From NCBI GenBank assembly GCA_037976565.1, contig CP137675.1, positions 18,056,813 to 18,120,812 on the forward strand: a stretch of DNA of 64,000 nt, written 5' to 3'. Below are positions 25,322-37,200 of the stretch, piece by piece (position 1 is the first letter of the stretch; the number at the start of each line of letters is the position of its first letter). Source of the stretch: Mesocentrotus franciscanus. Its lineage: Eukaryota > Echinodermata > Echinoidea > Camarodonta > Strongylocentrotidae. The translations under genes were made by a program, and so were the position numbers. Under the pieces are notes generated by a model, which had not been told where the DNA came from, did no database searches, and saw only the letters and a program-made list of their open reading frames with translations.

Positions 25322-25369
25322 AAATGAAAATAGGAAAATATAAGTGATATAACAAATTCGAAACTATTC

Positions 25370-28130
25370 GCTGGCGCGAGCTGCTTGCTAGCCTATTTTG
25401 TATTAATTGTTTTCACTTGCTCGTCCCCCTGAAAAAAAAAAGGATTAGCATTGCCTAGAATACAATTGTGCCTGCCCCGACGGTCCCCGACCTTCAACGA
25501 TGGCAACAATAACACCCAATTTATGAACCAAATGTTACTAAAAGAGACTAATTCATTTTTCTCGCTCGCTACGCTCGCTCGCGAATAAATGGAATAGACA
25601 TTGCTTTGAAAACAATTGTGCCCACCCTTGACCTGCAACAATATCATTAAAAATGGAAGTGTTTTTCGCCCTCTCGCCAAAAGGAATTGATATCGCGTTA
25701 AACGCGATTGCGCCCATCCCGACCTGCACCAATAAAAACAAGTTTATGTATTCATTTCTATTAAAAGAGAATTGATTTTTTTTGCTTGCTCGCTATGCTC
25801 GCTCACCAAAATGGAATTGACATTTCTAACAAAATATGTGCGCCCCCTTGCCTGCAACAATAATCCCAGTAAATAAGTACCAAACGTTATTTTAAGAGAT
25901 ATTGTTTCCTCGCTCGCCAGAATTGATGAATTGATTGATTTTAGTGATTGATATATGAGTTGATTTGTGTCACCCCGACCTGCAACATAAAGATCTATGT
26001 GTATATACCAATTATCATTGAAAGAAAAGAGTATTTTTGCTCGCTCGCTATACGCTCACTCCCAAAATATGTATTTAACATCGCCTTAAGCGCGATTGTG
26101 CTTGCCCCAACTTGCAGCAAATCAGTAAAAAAAAAATAATAATAAGGCCCCGACCTGCTAGGGTAGATGTTAATCTATGTTCCAATCATCATAAGACAAT
26201 TATATTTTACGCTCGCTAGCCGAATGGAATTAACATCATCTTAAAACATGATCGTGTCCACTCCAACCTGCAACAAAAACTTAAGTTTACGTACCAATTA
26301 TTATTATTGAAAGAATAGTGTATTTTCCAGCTTGGTTCGAGCTTGCTCGCCATAATGGAATTAACATCGCCTTTATGATTTTGCCCGCCCTGACCTGCAA
26401 CAATAAACCAAGTTCATGTACTAATCAACATTAAAAGAAAATTGATTGTTTTTTTACCCTCTCTTGCTACGCTGTCTTTACAATTAACATCGCCAACAAA
26501 CCTACAACAAATTACCAGTTAATAATTATGTACCAAACGTTATTCAAAGAATATTTGGTTTGCTCGCTAGCTACGCTCTCTCGCCAAAATGGAATTAACA
26601 TCACCTTAAACATGATTGTGTAAGCCCCGACCTGCAACAAAAAACCTGAAAATTATGTACCAATCATCATTAAAAAAAAATTTACGCTCGCTCGCCAAAA
26701 TAGAAGTAACATCGCTTTTACTATAAATCACGCTTGTGCCCGCCCCCAACATGGAACAATGAAACCAAGTTTATGTACCATGTTCTCACTAAAAGTAAAA
26801 GAGAATTGATTTTTTCGCTCGCTCGCCGAAGTGGAATTATGCTTACATTACTAACAAATGTGCCCGCCACTGACCTGCTACAATATCATTAAAAAGAGAG
26901 ATGTGGGTTTTTTTTGCCTGCCCGCCAAAATGGGATTGACATTGGCTTAAACATGATTGTACCCACCCCCGACCTGCACCAATTCATTGAGGACAATAAA
27001 TTAAACCAAGTTTAATTGGCAATTATTAAAACAAGAAGCGATTTTGTTTCTTGCTCGCTACGCTCGCTCGCCAAAATGAAATTAACATCGCTAACGTGCC
27101 CGCCCCAACCTGCAACAACCAGTTAATAATTATGTACCAAACGTTATTCAAAGAAGTTTTGGTGTGCTCGCTCGCCAAAATGGAATTAACATCACCTTAG
27201 ACATGATTGTGTAAGCCCTGACCTGCAACAAAAAACCTGAAATTTATGAACCAATTATCATTACAAATTTTGCTCGCTCGCTACGCTCGCTCGCCAATAT
27301 AGAAATAACATCGCTTTTAATAATCACGTCCCTGTCATGGAACAATGAAACCAAGTTTATGTACCATGTTCTCAATAAAAGAGAAGTGTTTTTTCGCTCG
27401 CTCGCTACGCTCACTAGCTAGCTCGTGGAATTATGTGCCCACCACTGACCTGCTACAATATCATTAAAAAGAGAATGTAGGGGTTGCCTGCCCGCCAAAA
27501 TGGGATTGACATTGCCTTAAACACGATTGTGCCCGCCCCGACCTGCAACAATGAAACAAATTTTATATAGCAATTCATTGAGAGAAAGGTGTATTTTCGC
27601 TCGCTAGCTAAAATGGGTGTAAAATCACCCTAAAAACAATATTGTTCCCGCACCCGGTATGGGACAATTGAACCATGTTTAAAGTGGCGATTATTAAAAA
27701 AGAAGTGATTTTTTTCTTGCTCGCTACGCTCGCTTGCAAAAATGAAATTAACGTCGCTAACAAATGAATGTGCCCACCCCGACTTGCAACAATACCAGTT
27801 TATCGAAAATAATATCGCTAGTGATAGACCGTCGCGCCGGTCCTCCCGTAGAGTATAAAGCACCCTTGCTTACATTAGTTTTTATCACCTGACGAAGTGT
27901 TGCAGCGGCGCACGAAACGTCGAGATCTTTTAGATTCCTTTTTGACCACATTGCGAGACAAATGAATATCACTAGCGATATTATTTTCGATACTACATCC
28001 GCAATGAGTAATATATTTAGCAATACCAGTTTATATACCAAAAATTACTTAAAGATATTTTTTTGCTCGCTCGCTCGCCAGAAGTGAAAATTTGCATCGC
28101 CTTTTTTGTTTTGTTTCGGTCGCTTGCCCC
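25370..28130 (+). repeat. Degenerate tandem array with GCTCGCTACGCTCGCTCGCC motif
   Basis: About 20 diverged units of roughly 100-135 bp, each ordered: CTCGC-rich motif, CAAAATGGAATTAACATCGC, TTAAACATGATTGTG, CCCGCCCCGACCTGCAACAA, AAACCAAGTTTATGTACCAA, ATTAAAAGAGAA. A higher-order duplication of about 590-600 bp is visible: ACCAGTTAATAATTATGTAC recurs at 26513 and 27117, and ATGGAACAATGAAACCAAGT at 26749 and 27333. Frames within it are broken throughout. Confidence 0.9.
27790..28034. mobile_element. Short insertion with perfect 26-bp inverted repeats and GAAACGTCGA motif
   Basis: Direct repeats CAATACCAGTTTAT at 27790-27803 and 28021-28034 (14 bp) flank the insert. Inside, 27801-27826 and 27967-27992 are exact reverse complements (TATCGAAAATAATATCGCTA and on). 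Between them lie CACCTGACGAAG and CGCACGAAACGTCGAGATC, resembling the CUGANGA and GAAAC core of a hammerhead ribozyme as found in Penelope-like and related retroelements. Confidence 0.65.
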
Positions 28131-28166
28131 CTGACGGAGTACCCCAGATACGCCACTGTTTACCAC

Positions 28167-29675
28167 TAGGCTACTGACGCTTCTTGATAATAATATTGGG
28201 TCGAGTATTAATCTATATCCCTTCTCCGAACACATTGTGAAAAGAATATATATGTATATAATATAAATGCCTATAATATAATCTCCTTACAAATACATTA
28301 CAAAAAATAAGATTACACATTTTATATTAGAGATATTGGGAAAAGGGAACCCTATATAAACTTCAGTAAAATTACCAAAGAAGAAGGATTTTTTTTTAAA
28401 GAGTTTATAAAAAGAACATTATAATGATACATGATAAAAAATTAAAAATTAAAAATTCACGAAAAAGATCTACAGTCGTAAGATTGAAAAAAAGGAAAAA
28501 TAGCGGCAAAAAAGGACAAGAAGTCCTCCAGTTATGATTTGTCTGCACATTCTTAACAGGGATTTATCCTTATTTATATATATTATGAGCATTGTATGAA
28601 AATATTTCATGTTTATATCTAAGGCTTAGTATTTCCACAAACTGACCTAATCTGATTTTACGCGTTTATTTCAACATTGTCATTTGAAAAGATACATTTT
28701 CAAGTTAGGCCATTACGTATAATACAAAGGGAACTTGAATACCAAAATCATGATAACAAACAAAACTACAACGAACCCAAAAACAAAAGAAGTACTTAAA
28801 AAATGATAATAAAAACAAAATGTTCAATATGCCTATAAAAAGGTGTGGGAAATGGAAGACACTAATGATTATATAGACCGTTTTAAAGTGTGATGGGACA
28901 AATTAGACATTAAACACCATCCCCCTGGATAGACTGACCCCCCATAAATCATTAGGCCTACACTGTAAATAAGAGAACACGTATAGATCCTGACGGCAAT
29001 TATGTAGAAGCCCAATTAGGTCATGAAAATGTTTATCATTTCGAAAAATAATTAATTCATAGCTGTTAGTATAGGTCAGGGTCTTAGATCATCTTAAAAT
29101 CTCTGATTTCTGACGGTAAACCAGTCATTATTTTGTATGTCCTATATATTTTTTCTATTCACTTAAAAGTGAAAATTACATTGTGACTATAAGTGGACTA
29201 AAAATGTCAATATTTGTATGAAAGAAAATATCAAAATATCTTGGTAAAAGGTTTCTACAAATGTTTGTGGGGAAACAGTATAATCCTCGAAGGGATGGGT
29301 AATCTGCCACGGCAGGCAAGCCATGGTTAAAGTATATTCTTTAGTTTTCAGACCCATATCAATTTCAAAATAAATTCTAGTCTCCATGCATGTGCCTACG
29401 TTTAATAGTTTAAATCATGTGTTTTAACGTTAATAAGCCAAAATTTTGTCATTTATAATTGGACACAACTTTCATAGCATCGTATTTAATTTTACTAAGA
29501 AAAATAAATAAGAAAGTACTTTTAACAAACTATCAAATGAGAATATCCGGGGGTGCCCATCTTTAAAAAAAAAATCGTTTGGTGGATAAAGTTATGACTG
29601 TCTTAGACCTTCTGTTAGGTTTCGAGAGGCGGGCCGTGCCCAAATGAGTCCCTATATAATATAGCCCTATTAGTA
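28167..29675. other. AT-rich intergenic DNA, no gene seen
   Basis: About 1.5 kb between the two large elements. No exon with a recognisable protein, no clear inverted-repeat pair and no long microsatellite. Only short random open frames. Confidence 0.6.
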
Positions 29676-30639
29676 CGGGAGCCAGGGGGGGTCAACCTAG
29701 CTGGAAGGGAAACCAATTTTCATATGCACAGATGTAAAGATCGCATAGCTCCATATAACAAATCGACCGTCTGGCATGTTCTAAGTGGTGGGTGTGGCCA
29801 GGGGGAGCCCCCTCCCCAAAAAGCGGCCCTTTGACGACAAATTAGTATTTTGTAAATAATATTGTAAGGAAACATCGAACCACCATGAGTTTGGTGTCAT
29901 ATGAAAGAAAATTAAATTATCTACATTTTGATACCTATTTCAACGAAATTAAGATTAATTTACATAGCAAATTTAAGTTAAAAACATGATTTTTGGTGAT
30001 TTTTTCGAAATATTGAATTTTATCAAAAAGATTATTTTCCATATATCAAAATTGAGAGGTGCATTTTTTCATAACTTTCCAGGAATTTGCTTATGTACAA
30101 TGACAATATCCTGTGCGAGGGAGAGGCTTATATATTTTTTCAATAAAAAGTTATAGCAATCCAAAGTCATTGATTTGATTTCCACAAAAACAACATTTTT
30201 GCCCACATGTGTATTAACTGTATGCATATACGTGCATTAGTGTATTAAGGACCTGTTTGGCGTGTTTACATCGAGTTTTAAAGATAACTTTTAACTAAAA
30301 CCTCTTATCACAATGTATTTGGTGTCAAAAGATGGATAATTAAAATACCTTCATCCTGATATCAATTTCAATGAGTGATGTAGTGTGTGAAATATAAATT
30401 TTGAGCCAAAAGGTGCTTTATTGTAGATATTCCTCTGATTTTGGCCAGTATCTCGGTATATTAACTGGACAAAAGTGATTAGACATTTAGTAGTGCAGAA
30501 AATTCAAAGGATTGGGAGCGCTGAGTGCAATTGATAAGTTCTTCTGTACTCTGGGCTGTTTCAGGAAATGTGGACATTGGCAGTTGCCTCCCCAGGCGCG
30601 GATCCAGGGGCCAGGGGCCTTGCCCCCTCCCCGCCAAAA

Positions 30640-31035
30640 GAGAGAGAGAGAGAGAGAGAGAGAAGGAAAAGAAGGGAAATGAAAAGAAGAGAGAAAGGGA
30701 AAGAAAGAAGAGGAAGTGGGAAAGAAAAGGGGAAATAGGAGATCGGGGGCGAAATGGCCTTGCCTCCCAGGTTTTTGCCTCCCCAGCAACAACAAAAAGA
30801 GAGAAGGAAGGAAAGGGAAAGAAAAAAGAAAAAGGAGATAAAGGGAATGAAATAAAGAGGACGAAGAAAAGAAGGGGGTATAAGTTGCGATTCTCCCGCC
30901 AACAAGTTGTGGATCGGGGATGGGAACCTAAAGGCTCTTGCCTTCCTCCCCCTGCCAAAAAGAAGGGGTGAAGGGAAAGGCAAAGAGGAGAGCTAAAGGG
31001 AACAAAAACGAGGAAGAAGAAAAGAAAAGGATGAA
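30640..31035. repeat. Purine-rich tracts in left arm
   Basis: Long GA-rich stretches (GAGAGAGA, GGGAAAGAAAG) on the plus strand, mirrored by CT-rich stretches in the right arm. Long overlapping open frames on both strands here come from the low-complexity sequence. Confidence 0.9.
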
Positions 31036-31049
31036 AACAATTTTAATAC

Positions 31050-31365
31050 CTACCCTGAGCTTACGGGGCTCTGCCCCCTGGAATCCACCTAGGGCCCTAA
31101 GGCAGGCCCTTGGATGCTAATCTGATCGTAATCAAATGCCTAAAACCCTGAGCTTCCGGGGCTCTGCACCCTGACCCCACCTAGGGCCCTAAGGCGGGTC
31201 TCTGGATGCTATATCTGATCGTAATCAAATGCCTAAAACCACTGAGCCCGGGGCTCTGCACCCTGGACCCCACCTAGGGCCCTAAGGCGGGTCTCTGAAT
31301 GCTCATCTGACCGCAATTTAATGCTTAAATCCCTGAGCTGGGGGCTCCGCCCCCTGGACCCCACG
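31050..31365. repeat. Tandem ~95-100-bp repeat, left arm (3-4 units)
   Basis: Units contain CCCTGAGCTTCCGGGGCTCT, GCACCCTGACCCCACC, TAGGGCCCTAAGGCGGGTCT, CTGGATGCT and CTGATCGTAATCAAATGCC. Starts lie near 31054, 31146, 31238 and 31332. Confidence 0.85.
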
Positions 31366-32029
31366 CCTATTAGTGACCTGCTAGAGTCAAAAATAATAAT
31401 ACGCTTAATACGCTTGAAATGATCAGTTGTAGCACATTTACTAGCTTGAAATTGCAAAGTATTACATGCAGATTTCCATTTCTTCTTTTCTTTTTGCCCA
31501 CATCCCAATTAAAATTCAATAAATAGAAGTAATCAAAGATTGTCTATGACAGTGTCCCTGGTGGAACTGTAACTCGAACGCTGTTTCAAAGGAAACAATC
31601 TACGACAAGTTTGCATTTTATTTTATTTTAATTAAAAAAATGTTATTCTATGTTCAAAAGGACCATATGATTTATGCAACGGGCATGATAGAACTTTAAT
31701 GTAGACGGTGATGTGTTACCAAAATTATAAGCTGGTACCTAATGACATTTTCCAATCATCAAATCGTGAGATCCTTAAAAGGGAGGGGGGGCCAGAAGGC
31801 GCGGATCCAAGATTTCTTAGGGGGGCCCAAATTTGAAATTGTGCGAGCCAAATATTGGTACGTAATGGTGACCACTAAAGCAGTGGCGTAATGAGCAAAA
31901 TCGTTTGGGTGGGGCAGAAGAAAAAAATCCGCATCACCACCACTCTTACATGCAGGCCCCGCTGAACGTTTCTCAAAGTGGGTGGGGGAGGAGGCTAAAG
32001 TATTTACGATCATGAAGAGCGTAGCGTAA

Positions 32030-32500
32030 ATGGGCGTTGGGTCTAGGGGCAAAGCACCGGCGGGGTCAAGGGCGGAGCCCCAGGAAGCTCGGGGCGTATG
32101 GGCATTTAATTACGGTCAGATGGCATTTTTATACTTTATTTGTGACACTGGCAGGAAAATAATTGGCGTTTGGTCCAGGGCGGAGCCCCGGAAGTTTAGG
32201 GGTTGGGGCATTAAATTACCATCAGGTGAGCATCCAGGGGCCGCCTTAGGGCCCTAGGTTAGTCCAGGGCAGAGCCCCGTAAGCTCAGGGTTTTAGGCAT
32301 TTAATTACGGTCAGATGAGCATATTTTGATACCTTATTTGTGACTCTGGCAGGTCACTAATTGGCGTGGGGTCCAGGGCGGAGCCCCGGAAACTCAGGGT
32401 TTTATACATTACGATCAGATTAGCATCAAAGGGCCTGCCTTAGGGCCCTAGGTGGATTCCAGGGGCAGAGCCCCGTAAGCTCAGGGTAGGTATTAAATCA
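32030..32500. repeat. Tandem ~95-130-bp repeat, right arm (inverted, about 5 units)
   Basis: Reverse-complement form of the left-arm repeat: GGTCCAGGGCGGAGCCCCGG, AAGCTCAGGGTTTTAGGCAT, TTAATTACGGTCAGATG, GCATCCAGGGGCCGCCTTAG. GTGACTCTGGCAGG spacers alternate with the units. Confidence 0.85.
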
Positions 32501-32569
32501 CGGCCATATAAGGGGGAGGCAAGGACCTGTCGCCCCCACACCTTGTTGGCGGGGAAAATCACTCATGAT

Positions 32570-33082
32570 CTCCCCTACCTTTCTTCTTCCTTTTTTTCCT
32601 TTCCTTCTTTCTCTTTAAGTTTGCAGGGAGGGGGAGAGGGGCAAGGGCCTTTCGGTCCCCGATCCATACATTGTTGTCCGAATTAATCGCAACTGATCTC
32701 CCTTGTTTTCATCCTTTTCTTTTCTTCTTCCTCTTTTTGTTCCCTTTTAGCTCTCCTCTTTCCTTTCCTTTCCCTTTTATTTTTGGCGGGGTGGGGGAGA
32801 GGCAAGGGCCTTTAGGTCCCATCCCAGATCCACAACTTGTTGGCGGGAGAATCGCAACTGATACCCCCTTCTTTTCTTCGTCCTCTTTATTTCATTCCCT
32901 TTATCTCCCTTTTTCCTTTTTTCTTTCCATTTCCTTCCTTCTCTCTCTTATTTTTTGCTGGGGAGGTAACAACCTGGGAGACAAGGTCATTTCGCCCCCC
33001 CCCGATCTCCTATTTCCCCCTTTTCTTTCCCACTTCCTCTTCTGCTTTCCCTTTCTCTCTTCTTTTTCATTTCCCTTCTTTT

Positions 33083-33125
<43 letters not shown>
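32570..33125. repeat. Pyrimidine-rich tracts in right arm
   Basis: [20 protein letters not shown] tracts and a clean (CT)n of about 40 bp (33083-33124), mirror images of the left-arm purine tracts. Confidence 0.9.
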
Positions 33126-33127
<2 letters not shown>

Positions 33128-34081
33128 GCGGGGAGGGGCAAGGCCCCTGCCCCTGGATCTGCGCCTGGGGAGGCAACTACCAATGTCCACATTTCCTGAA
33201 ACATCCCAGAGTACAGAAGAACTGATCAATTGCACTCAGCGCTCCAAATCCTTTGAACTTTCTGCACTACTAAATGTCTAATCACTTTTGTCCAGTTAAT
33301 ATACCGAGATACTGGCCAAAATCAGAGGAATATCTACAATAAAGCACCTTTTTGGCTCAAAATTTATATTTTACACACTACATCACTCATTGAAATTGAT
33401 ATCAGGATGAAGGTATTTTAATTATCCATCTTTTGACACCAAATACATGGTGATTAGAGGTTTTAGTTAAAAGTTATCTTTAAAACTCGATGTAAACACG
33501 CCAAACAGGTCCTTAATACACTAATGCACGTATATGCATACAGTTAATACACATGTGGGCAAAAATGTTGTTTTTGTGGAAATCAAATCAATGACTTTGG
33601 ATTGCTATAACTTTTTATTGAAAAGATATATAAGCCTCTCCTCGCACAGGATATTGTCATTGTACATAAGCAAATTCCTGGAAAGTTATGAAAAATGCAC
33701 CTCTCCAATTTTGATATATGGAAAATAATCTTTTTGATAAAATTCAATATTTCGAAAAAATCACCAAAAATCATGTTTTTAACTTAAATTTGCTATGTAA
33801 ATTAATCTTAATTTCGTTGAAATAGGTATCAAAATGTAGATAATTTAATTTTCTTTCATATGACACCAAACTCATGGTGGTTCGATGTTTCTTACAATAT
33901 TATTTACAAAATACTAATTTGTCGTCAAAGGGCCGCTTTTTGGGGAGGGGCTCCCCTGGCCACACCCACCACTTAGAACATGCCAGACGGTCGATTTGTT
34001 ATGTGGAGCTATGCGATCTTTACATCTGTGCATATGAAAATTGGTTTCCCTTCCAGCTAGGTTGACCCCCCCTGGCTCCCG

Positions 34082-34244
34082 GACTATATGTCTGATGACG
34101 TCGCGACGGTACTAGGTACAGCCAGTTGGGTATAGCCAGGGTACAGCCCATAATACGCATACGCGGCCTACACACTTAAGTTACACTAGACTCGACTAGT
34201 ATTTCTGTCTAGATAGAATTAGGAGACTGCTGCAGATAGTAAAG
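34082..34244 (+). promoter_or_regulatory. HEI10 proximal promoter / 5' leader
   Basis: Only about 160 bp lie between the giant foldback and the HEI10 ATG. TGATGACGTCGCGACGGTAC (34093-34112) contains a CRE/ATF-like TGACGTCG. No TATA box is clear. Function is inferred from position. Confidence 0.4.
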
Positions 34245-37200
34245 ATGGAGGATATGATTTGCAATTATCGAAAGTGCAGACAAGGTCTTAATTCGAATGC
34301 ATGGGTGACATCTTGTTCTCGTATCCTTTCTTGAAATATATATATTTGGATTTGCCTCTACCTTTATTTATTGTTTTACTTTAGAACAAAATATAATTTC
34401 AAGACTCGATTGAGTTTGCTTGCAATGATTTTGCTACGTTCGTTCACTTTCGTCTGAATTGATCTCGGGACGGACAGGGGCGATAAATTGACGAGCTGGG
34501 CCCAGCATGGCCAGGCCGGGGATTTATGGTCTTGGAAAAACAAATAGATTCTACTGAAAACATTATCTAACTTTGTTACCACTTCGGCCTTCGATTGCTT
34601 GATCTAAATTTAGGAATTATCGTTAAATAGGAAACCACCATTCGCTCCGCACAGTGTCGGTGGCGCTTCATTGCGTCAGAATATGCACTGCCACTGATCT
34701 CCTTTCTCTCTCACCCACACAAGCGTGCGGACGAATATGTACTAGGCCTATGACTATGTAGATAGAAAAAAAATGGTATGGATGGATGAGTTTTAATCAT
34801 TAATGTTCTTAAAGTTTGCAGTAAATAGACTCTAACGAGTTATACTTATAAGGGTTTAGTAATCTAGATCTAGAACCTAAATTGTTGGCGTTTTACTAGT
34901 GTCTAGTCTAGTCTCTAGACTCTACTTTCTAGTTAAACTTAGTCTAGACTATGTCTTAAGTGACACACTAACTTTTTTTAAAGAGTATTACTATTAGATC
35001 TAGGTCTATATTAATATAATTATAAAGTATAAACAACACCAATATCACAGATATTGACTGAGACAGACTCTAGATCTAACATTAGAGGTCTATCTAGAGC
35101 AAAATTTAATCGGTGACTCTGCTCTAATTAGTTGTAGATCTAGATCTAGTAGTACTACTAAGTAGTAGGTCCCAGGGCTTAAATTAATCCAAGGCCACCA
35201 AGGCCATGGTCTTGGATGCCCTTTTGATTGGCCTCAATGCCCCTCTCATTGGCATTGGAGATTTTTGTGTGCCCTTTCCAATTCTTCCTATTTGTGCTGT
35301 AATATAGGAATGTGCCCTACAGAAAAGTGGCCTTGCCCTAAAAATATTGAAATTTAAGGCCTGAGGTCCTATAAATAGACAGAGATGTCTACTCTAGTAT
35401 ATATTGACATTGAGTTACATTTACAACCTGAATTCTAATATTATTACTATACCCCTAGTAGTATAGAGTCTAAGCCTAGTAGTAAATAATAATACAAAGA
35501 CTCTAACTAAGTCTATGACTAAGACTAAGAAGAGGGAGGAGAAGGGCAGAGACCAGTGTGTGTATTGGGTTTTTACAGACGTGTATCAATCAGATATGAT
35601 TATTTACGTCTTGGGACCGACCTTTAACGTCACCATCCGAAAGACGTGACTCAGTTTCGAACCTGCGTCCTCGGCTGAATCAGTTTGTAACTTCCACTGT
35701 TAGCTGGATTACAGGCCCACGCCACAACAACCAGAATCTTTGTTTGCCTTCCTTGTATCTTGAATATTCATTTTGAAATACAGTGTAGGACAGGCAGCCA
35801 GGGGGGTGATTCACTAACAGCTAAAATCGATCCCAAATGAGATAAAATCGCTCTTAGGCTCAATATCACTCCTAAGAGCAATATCGCTCTTAGGAACTGA
35901 TTCACTAAGGCATTTGGGATTGATTTTAGCATTAAAATCGCTATTAAGGTTAAGAGTGATCCGGATCACTCTTACTAAATACTAGTTGGCCTAGACCTAG
36001 TAGGCTAGGCCTACTCGTCTTAGCCTACACGTTCTGGCAAAGTCAAAGACAAAACTGTGAAACTGAAGCTAAATTAGAGCAAACAAGACGAAGAAAGATA
36101 TTATTAGTCACTGTTAAAGTGATATATCGAATCGCTTTGATTTATACTATGATAGGGTAGGGCCTAGGCCTAACTCAACTTAGTGCCAACAACATATGTA
36201 AAACACTAAAGTAGTAAAGGCCAAGACTAAAGTTAGTCCGCTTTCTACTACATATGCTAGCTGCATGGGGACGATAGGTCTAACTTACGTACATTAGTCA
36301 TTACGTAGATCTAGGCCCTACGTTAAATCCGGCATTTTACTCGAAACAAGCATAAAGAAAGACAAACTATACCCACAGAAAATCGTATGAATCCTCACAC
36401 TGCTACATGAAACAGTCATGAATGATTTTTGTCATGTCTTATGCAAAATTTCACTCAGCTTTCTTCTAATGTTAAAACGAAATCAACATAGAATTAGAAA
36501 TGAACGTCATTGACAAATTAAGCGACGATAGCTAGCTAATTATCGTTATGTCGATCGGCTACGCGATTGATTGATGCATGCCCAGTGACCAAAATTTGAG
36601 TCTGTTGATTGGTTGGATTGATCGCGCACATGAATATTCATATGCGCGCATGATTATTCACGCTGGGATTGATCCCAGCCTAAAAGCGATTTAGTGAACC
36701 AGTCAGGTAGAATCGATTTTAAGCTGGGATTGAAATCAATCCCAAAAATTGCTCTTAGGAACGATATCGTTCCCAGTTAGTGAATCACCCCCCTGGTGTC
36801 CGGACACTTAACAAAAGTAAAGCTGTGACATATTTGCTGTAGGATTTTTTATGAAAAATGAGGATCAACATATGAATTTGTGACCCCCGATTTCTTTCAC
36901 CTAATTTGAAGCTTTTAGTCAGCCCGGGTCAGCTGTGCGCACATACAGAACCGACTACGCGTACAATGTCCGCGCAGCTGTGCGGCTGAATCTGATTGGC
37001 TCTGATTGGATCACTCTAGGTTCCCGACCGTTCTATTTAGAACACGGGTGATTGAATAAAAAAAAAGGAGTCTAATACTTAGTAATGGAGGTCTTAGATG
37101 ATGAATCAGTAATATGGCCAATATACACACATACACACAGTTCAATTCGATTATTATTTTCTGTATGCAATGCATGAGAGAGTAAGCGCAATTATGATCC

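Larger units (their letters stand above)
24737..28166. mobile_element. hAT-like non-autonomous element with internal tandem array
   Basis: Element body 24745-28158 (3414 bp) is flanked by perfect 8-bp direct repeats TTTACCAC (24737-24744 and 28159-28166), the target-duplication length of the hAT superfamily. Ends are inverted: CACTGGCGTACCTGAGG on the left and, on the other strand at the right, CAGTGGCGTATCTGGGG. No transposase frame is visible. The inside holds a purine tract (24770-25050), a small nested element (25055-25314), a degenerate array (25370-28130) and a late insertion (27804-28020). Confidence 0.8.
29676..34081. mobile_element. Giant 4.4-kb foldback (inverted repeat) element
   Basis: Outer ends are CGGGAGCCAGGGGGGGTCAA on the left and its near-exact reverse complement at the right (TTGACCCCCCCTGGCTCCCG). 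The arms correspond over about 1.7 kb each. For example, GGCATGTTCTAAGTGGTGGG near 29777 mirrors CCCACCACTTAGAACATGCC near 33965; GGATCCAGGGGC near 30599 mirrors GCCCCTGGATC near 33148. Both arms carry GA/CT tracts and an inner tandem repeat. The centre (about 31370-32030) is not mirrored. No transposase frame and no clean target duplication seen. Confidence 0.85.

Noticed and set aside
25370..28130. CRISPR-like or structured coding repeat
   Set aside because: Units are diverged, spacers are not unique, frames are broken, and the setting is an animal intergenic region.
30479..33235. Several 80-185 aa open frames on both strands
   Set aside because: All fall in GA/CT low-complexity arms of the giant foldback; composition is Phe/Ser/Leu or Arg/Glu/Lys repeats.
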